A stretch of DNA of 7,185 bases from Aminipila sp047974845 (GTDB lineage: Bacteria > Bacillota > Clostridia > Peptostreptococcales > Anaerovoracaceae). Made by a program: the position numbers and the translations under genes. The number at the start of each line of letters is the position of its first letter. The stretch's first letter is position 1. Below the pieces are notes generated by a model. That model made no database searches. It saw only the letters and a list, made by a program, of their open reading frames with translations, and was not told the origin of the DNA. Positions 5,101 through 7,185 of this stretch are shown here, piece after piece. The DNA lies in assembly GCA_047974845.1 (NCBI GenBank), contig JBKECQ010000114.1, positions 1 through 7,185 on the forward strand, given 5' to 3'.

Positions 5101-7185
5101 TTGATTTTGAGTCATCATATGTTGAGGCTTTTAAGCTATCAAAGAGACCACAGCCAAATGAAGGGGACAAGCCTGTAACTTTTTATGCCACATTGACACA
5201 CTTAAAAGACCTAAATATTAAAAAGGAGACCTCTTGCCAATTCATTCTAAGAGCATATGATGCAAGTTTAGAAAACTTAGCAATATTAGAGTTCCCTGAT
5301 TTGGGTTTTGATAGTAAAAAGACTGATTATGAAGTTGTATATAAATCTTTTTTAGAAAAGGTAACAATAACACCTACATCTAAAATACCAAATGCACTTA
5401 TTTCTATTGACGGAAAGACAATAACTTCAAATCAAAGTATCAGCCTTCCACTGGCTGAACTTCCACATACTATTGTAATAAAGATAAATGATGGTATTAG
5501 GAACACTTTAAATCAAAAATGGGATGAAAAAGAGTATAGGATAACATTTAAACAAAATGAGTTTGGCGAGGTTGATAAATCACAACTTAAGAAAAAGCTA
5601 GATGAAGCAAAAGAGCTAGATTTAACAAAATATATATATGAAAGCACTTTGGATTTAAACAGGGCAATTGGAAAAGCAAATGAAGTATTATCCAAAATAG
5701 ATGCACTTCAAAGTGAAATCAATGCGGCTACACAGTCGTTAATTCAATCAATGAAGAAGCTGGTTGAATTGCCAAATGCGGATAAGTCAGAAATAGATAA
5801 GCTAATTGACAATGTAGCATGGCTAAGTGAAAGTAGATTCACGAAGGGAAGCTGGCTAGTTTTTGAACAAGCATTGATAAAGGCTGTAAAAGATAGTAAT
5901 ACCCCATATATACAGCAATCAGAATTAGATAAATCAAAGGAATGTTTAATAGAGGCTAAAGATGCACTTGTTTTGCAAAATAGAACAGATGCTACTTATG
6001 TTGAAGGTGAAACTGTTAATATTTCGTTGGCGGACAAAAATAATATATTTAATAATATATATTTAAATGATGGCCCAACAATAAAAACTATAAACGTAAA
6101 TGTAGAAGGAAAGAATAATTCAATAGTAGCGCTTCAAGGTAAAATAAAAAATCTTCCTAATATAAATATAAAAAGAGATAATATTGTTTTACAAATTCAA
6201 TATGACGCTATTTTAAAAGAAGAGCTAGATTTAGAACTTTTAACTCCTACAACAAATATGGCTAAAAATGTTGCTAAAAAGAAAATTGAAAAGCACATAA
6301 ATGTTATTGATGAAAAGGTTAGTGTTTTTGATGGATATAAATTTAGTTCTAATAAAAATATTAAGTTACAAAAATATTCAACTATCTTATTTAAGGGAAT
6401 GGCAGGTAAATCTGTAGTCCTTGTAAATTCTAATGGGACTATAGAGGACTTAGATGATAATAACGGTAAGGGTCAAGAAATATATTCTGAAATAATAGGA
6501 GATGATTTAGCAATACATACAAAATGCTTAGATATGAGCCTAATCTTTTATGTTGTAAATTCATCAGATATAGGTTCAGACAAACCTGAAGAAGGAACAG
6601 GAAAGTATGTAAATATATCTGTGGATGCTAAGACTATCGATAAAGGGTATGTAATTGAGAGTGAAAAAGTTGAAATTTCCAAAGGGGATAGTGTTTGGGA
6701 TGTACTGAAGAAAGCAGCTAGAAAAAATAAAGTATCAATTGATTATAGAAAATCAAACGATTATGAAAATGGTATATATGTTGCAGGAATAAACAGTATA
6801 AATGAGTTTGACCATGGTCAATATAGTGGATGGATGTATAATGTTAACGGAAAATACCCTAACTATACTTGTGATAAGTATATATTAAATGAAAATGAAA
6901 CAGTCCAGTGGCGTTATACAACTAACTTAGGAGAAGATTTGGTAGAAGTACCTTCAACTGGCGGCGGTTCATCATCTGGAGGTGGTGGGGGAGGTAGTTC
7001 TTCTGGAACAACAACCAAGCCAACAACCCCAACAACTGACAACAAAAAAGATGTATCAGTAAATGCAACAGTAAGTGGAAACACAGCAACAGCAACTATT
7101 AAAGCTTCAGAAGCAAAGAATGCAAAAGAAATAACTGTAAAATCAGCTATAGCAGATGTAACATTCAATCAAAAAGCAATAAAGG
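2151..7185 (+). CDS. Giant exported DUF4430 (transcobalamin-like) surface protein with Ig-like, FIVAR and cadherin-like modules; 3' end outside window
   Basis: Reading from GTG 2151 gives 1,678 codons with no stop to the window edge, so the protein is C-terminally incomplete here. Residues 1-31 are a signal peptide ending SFA, cut before D32. Domains in order: atypical Ig-like module about 44-161; FIVAR helices 165-230 (W186); Ig-like modules 233-361, 365-490, 494-611 and 612-752, the last two more divergent; cadherin-like sandwich 757-849; helical spacer 864-909; Ig-like module 910-1036; cadherin-like domain 1038-1135 (LENLAILEF start, TDYEV); two FIVAR modules 1140-1275; unrecognised beta-rich region 1280-1475; DUF4430 1486-1597; Gly/Ser linker 1604-1619, then Thr/Pro; a new domain from about 1634. 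DUF4430 is related to the cobalamin-binding beta domain of transcobalamin. With a B12 riboswitch upstream, a surface role in capturing cobalamin is the best inference. The continuation probably carries SLH or another wall anchor, but that is not visible. Confidence 0.93.
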   Translation, partial: MKKIMGICKNSIAFLLTLVLSISMIPSISFADTVPLEKVEETKNNLQLVEENLWEGIKGENTNVSSVTKNLKACQFASVDENGKVSFKDSEWAPGVNVKIVWDNIPDKYSDCIKKSTWSQTLEITRPSEDTVVKLGAVISNKPDDGQSKRVSIQFTIKGEITQNTLRMLCDEATKKKKVNYTEDSWIPFELALSKAKKVSESIYLKPTEDEIKSAYSELKAAMDGLVETGEIFNPLDYITDMELFKVIRSENLDKDNVTSNLTQTPLEYAKISDSGSVQWMSNLGWGENKANIKIKEWVSSNPEYIDVKGKYPEYTAFSIKRYPTTDLPITFTAKIISVGDYTSENLSKDVETTIILKSKKEEQFNPFTKINEELLFNLIKGENSDKNNITKDLINEYGQSFYATVKNNHEPILWHSTKNSSDNVEIIWKKSSQPTYVDVESSSFPSKYTAFSIKKYPEIDTNIVFTATLKNLDNNITQDIDVNIVLKAKVSAEDKIKAELNGYFDKHLKAENIEYAINNQEGIDFLKDYKENNVRYEFRLPAISALENLPYGTIKSKVTTDDKKTTVSGYVVKPVRNDVGGGKKTLTITYTMNKENVSVSRDFIIQLAPLTKSEIAHEVSILEKVKSQLAEGILGENYDQNNICHNLFSFQEVHWDSNDNLIWVMNANSPEKKAFGFYIPSKKDFSVSEPKYIDGKLNLLERPEKDVKVNISNGIESYLLGRYPAIYPENSELQKLGNQRISMDIVIKKLDANANKFVLGDKEIKVSEGTYKYSLLTKNTLEKIKLSVALNNMSAKLLINGNDFTNEHTADINLENGFRNIAIVVSDRDEKKESAEISNSYTVSIVSEEYLENSILTLPNITEEATEADKKLAKELLKQMDSLTDKDKNSISGKEKLEKYREFVEQPQVSYQRQLEEVAKKLFDGIKGNNLSSDMVFTNLENINYAKFTKDGIVWTKTADESDVKITWTSSDSPTYVNVFNGIDFESSYVEAFKLSKRPQPNEGDKPVTFYATLTHLKDLNIKKETSCQFILRAYDASLENLAILEFPDLGFDSKKTDYEVVYKSFLEKVTITPTSKIPNALISIDGKTITSNQSISLPLAELPHTIVIKINDGIRNTLNQKWDEKEYRITFKQNEFGEVDKSQLKKKLDEAKELDLTKYIYESTLDLNRAIGKANEVLSKIDALQSEINAATQSLIQSMKKLVELPNADKSEIDKLIDNVAWLSESRFTKGSWLVFEQALIKAVKDSNTPYIQQSELDKSKECLIEAKDALVLQNRTDATYVEGETVNISLADKNNIFNNIYLNDGPTIKTINVNVEGKNNSIVALQGKIKNLPNINIKRDNIVLQIQYDAILKEELDLELLTPTTNMAKNVAKKKIEKHINVIDEKVSVFDGYKFSSNKNIKLQKYSTILFKGMAGKSVVLVNSNGTIEDLDDNNGKGQEIYSEIIGDDLAIHTKCLDMSLIFYVVNSSDIGSDKPEEGTGKYVNISVDAKTIDKGYVIESEKVEISKGDSVWDVLKKAARKNKVSIDYRKSNDYENGIYVAGINSINEFDHGQYSGWMYNVNGKYPNYTCDKYILNENETVQWRYTTNLGEDLVEVPSTGGGSSSGGGGGGSSSGTTTKPTTPTTDNKKDVSVNATVSGNTATATIKASEAKNAKEITVKSAIADVTFNQKAIK
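2280..2633 (+). repeat. Atypical Ig-like module 1 of the giant protein
   Basis: Residues 44-161 open with a helix and the repeat signature GIKGENTNVSSVTKNL, continue with the V-K-I-V-W strand at about 98-102, and close with the SIQFTIKG strand. It lacks the Y-T-A-F-S-I-K motif of modules 2 and 3. The fold assignment rests on resemblance to atypical bacterial Ig (aBig-type) domains. Confidence 0.5.
2643..2840 (+). other. FIVAR-type helical module 1
   Basis: Residues 165-230 are strongly helical, with the FIVAR pattern W-x-x-F-x-x-A-L-x-x-A (from W186), then P-T-E-D-E-I-x-x-A-Y-x-x-L-x-x-A-M-x-x-L (about 207-226). FIVAR modules are found in long Gram-positive surface proteins, where they serve as spacers or sugar-polymer contacts. 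The same family appears again at 5568-5975. Confidence 0.65.
2847..3620 (+). repeat. Two closely related tandem Ig-like modules (modules 2 and 3)
   Basis: Residues 233-361 and 365-490 are the best-matched pair. Both start FNP, carry an (S/G)EN-x-D-K-(D/N)-N-(V/I)-T motif, an I-K-x-W or I-I-W strand, a Y-(I/V)-D-V motif, then Y-T-A-F-S-I-K-(R/K)-Y-P, and end in a strand like TFTAKI or VFTATL followed by an I-(I/V)-L-K strand. At DNA level the segment from 3093 and the one from 3495 match at 23 of 29 positions, 402 bases (134 codons) apart. This is consistent with internal duplication. Confidence 0.75.
3630..4406 (+). repeat. Two divergent Ig-like modules (modules 4 and 5)
   Basis: Residues 494-611 and 612-752 keep the opening helix plus a degenerate signature (KAENIEYAINN; GENYDQNNICHNL) and closing beta strands. 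The central W-strand and YTAF motifs are largely lost; module 5 keeps only SYLLGRYP at 718-725. They look like decayed or specialised copies of the same module. The assignment is by spacing and partial motifs only. Confidence 0.4.
4419..4697 (+). other. Possible cadherin-like beta-sandwich 1
   Basis: Residues 757-849 show the pattern of a cadherin-like or tandem beta-sandwich domain: a strand containing I-K-L-S-V, an A-K-L-L-I-N-G turn (about 799-805), L-E-N-G-F-R-N-I-A-I-V-V-S (about 816-828), and a closing S-Y-T-V-S-I. A helical spacer follows at residues 864-909. Confidence 0.45.
4878..5258 (+). repeat. Ig-like module 6
   Basis: Residues 910-1036 return to the better-conserved form: FDGIKGNNLSSDMVFTNL, V-K-I-T-W-T-S-S-D-S-P-T-Y-V-N-V, A-F-K-L-S-K-R-P, and a VTFYATL closing strand. 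It lies downstream of the divergent modules, so the conserved copies are not all adjacent. Confidence 0.65.
5262..5555 (+). other. Cadherin-like beta-sandwich domain
   Basis: Residues 1038-1135 fit the cadherin-like family (PF12733 type): L-E-N-L-A-I-L near the start, F-D-S-K-K-T-D-Y-E-V, a V-T-I-T-P strand, an alanine- and isoleucine-rich I-S-I-D-G-K turn, an L-P-H-T-I-V-I-K-I strand, and a final E-Y-R-I-T-F strand. Such domains are common spacers in clostridial surface proteins. Confidence 0.7.
5568..5975 (+). other. FIVAR-type helical modules 2 and 3
   Basis: Residues 1140-1275 are almost entirely helical and form two FIVAR-like units. The first has L-D-L-N-R-A-I-G-K-A-N-E-V-L, then E-I-N-A-A-T-Q-S-L-x(4)-M-K-K-L. 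The second has W-L-V-F-E-Q-A-L-I-K-A (W1235), then E-L-D-K-S-K-E-C-L-I-E-A-K-D-A-L. They precede the unrecognised beta-rich region. Confidence 0.7.
5988..6575 (+). other. Unrecognised beta-rich region before DUF4430
   Basis: Residues 1280-1475 contain alternating short hydrophobic strands and charged turns (for example INVNV, IVLQIQY, KVSVFDGYKF, KSVVLVNSNG, MSLIFYVV) and one cysteine (C1459). I do not recognise the family. Its position immediately before the putative cobalamin-binding domain makes it a candidate partner or scaffold for ligand binding. Confidence 0.45.
6606..6941 (+). other. DUF4430 domain (transcobalamin C-terminal-like)
   Basis: Residues 1486-1597 carry the family hallmarks in order: KGDSVWDVLKKAARKNKV (about 1512-1529), I-Y-V-A-G-I-N (1542-1548), S-G-W-M-Y-N-V-N-G (1559-1567), P-N-Y-T-C-D-K-Y (1570-1577), and E-T-V-Q-W-R-Y-T-T-N-L-G (1583-1594). 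DUF4430 is related to the beta domain of transcobalamin and intrinsic factor, which contacts cobalamin. No alpha-barrel partner domain is visible in the window. A cobalamin ligand is inferred from the family and the riboswitch. Confidence 0.88.
6954..7040 (+). other. Gly/Ser and Thr/Pro-rich linker
   Basis: Residues 1602-1630 form a low-complexity flexible linker: a glycine/serine run at 1604-1618, then T, K and P repeats. It separates DUF4430 from a new domain starting near D1634 (V-N-A-T-V-S-G-N-T-A-T-A-T-I). Such linkers commonly precede the wall- or S-layer-anchoring region of secreted Clostridia proteins. Confidence 0.8.

Noticed and set aside
6914..7168. Reverse-strand 84-codon frame with a proline run
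   Set aside because: The proline run is simply the complement of the Gly/Ser linker codons of the giant gene; there is no start context or family match.
2151..7185. Suspected frameshift or pseudogene in the giant frame
   Set aside because: Codon-by-codon reading found no in-frame stop to the window edge, and module order stays coherent across it.

Overview
The window looks like chromosomal DNA from a low-GC, Gram-positive, S-layer-bearing bacterium, most likely an anaerobic member of the Clostridia. The evidence is the strong A/T bias in coding and spacer DNA, purine-rich GGAGG-type ribosome binding sites, GTG starts, an SLH (S-layer homology) tail, a copper-amine-oxidase-type stalk domain, FIVAR and atypical Ig-like modules, and a cobalamin riboswitch. 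I cannot name the genus. All genes lie on the + strand.

Layout: (1) 3-152 is the C-terminal end of an SLH-anchored surface protein that enters from the left. (2) 195-806 is a small exported protein with a copper-amine-oxidase N-terminal-like domain, closed by a strong intrinsic terminator at 821-854. (3) 906-1643 is a cytosolic SseB-family protein; its start is placed 30 bases inside the longest open frame because a good GGAGG sits just before ATG 906. (4) 1644-2150 is a 507-base gene-free leader. It holds a possible promoter, a well-formed cobalamin riboswitch (P1 at 1774-1782/1934-1942, B12 box at 1919-1934, and a distal hairpin whose loop can kiss L5), and an intrinsic terminator with eight T's at 2046-2073. 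(5) 2151-7185 is one uninterrupted reading frame of 1,678 codons that runs off the right edge without a stop. I read it codon by codon and found no stop or frameshift.

The giant gene is the main content of the window. It has a signal peptide, about six divergent copies of a roughly 120-135-residue atypical Ig-like module, FIVAR helical modules, a cadherin-like beta-sandwich, an unrecognised beta-rich region, a DUF4430 domain (the family related to the C-terminal beta domain of transcobalamin and intrinsic factor), a Gly/Ser/Thr/Pro linker, and the start of a further domain of the kind that often precedes SLH repeats. A cobalamin riboswitch directly ahead of a transcobalamin-like surface domain makes a coherent hypothesis. 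The cell would make a long, wall- or S-layer-attached B12-capture protein when cobalamin is scarce and stop making it when B12 is plentiful. Ligand binding and SLH anchoring are inferences; the riboswitch and the domain pattern are directly visible.

The SseB-family gene and the small stalk-domain protein have no evident link to B12. They appear to be separate transcription units, divided from their neighbours by the 821-854 terminator and the riboswitch leader.
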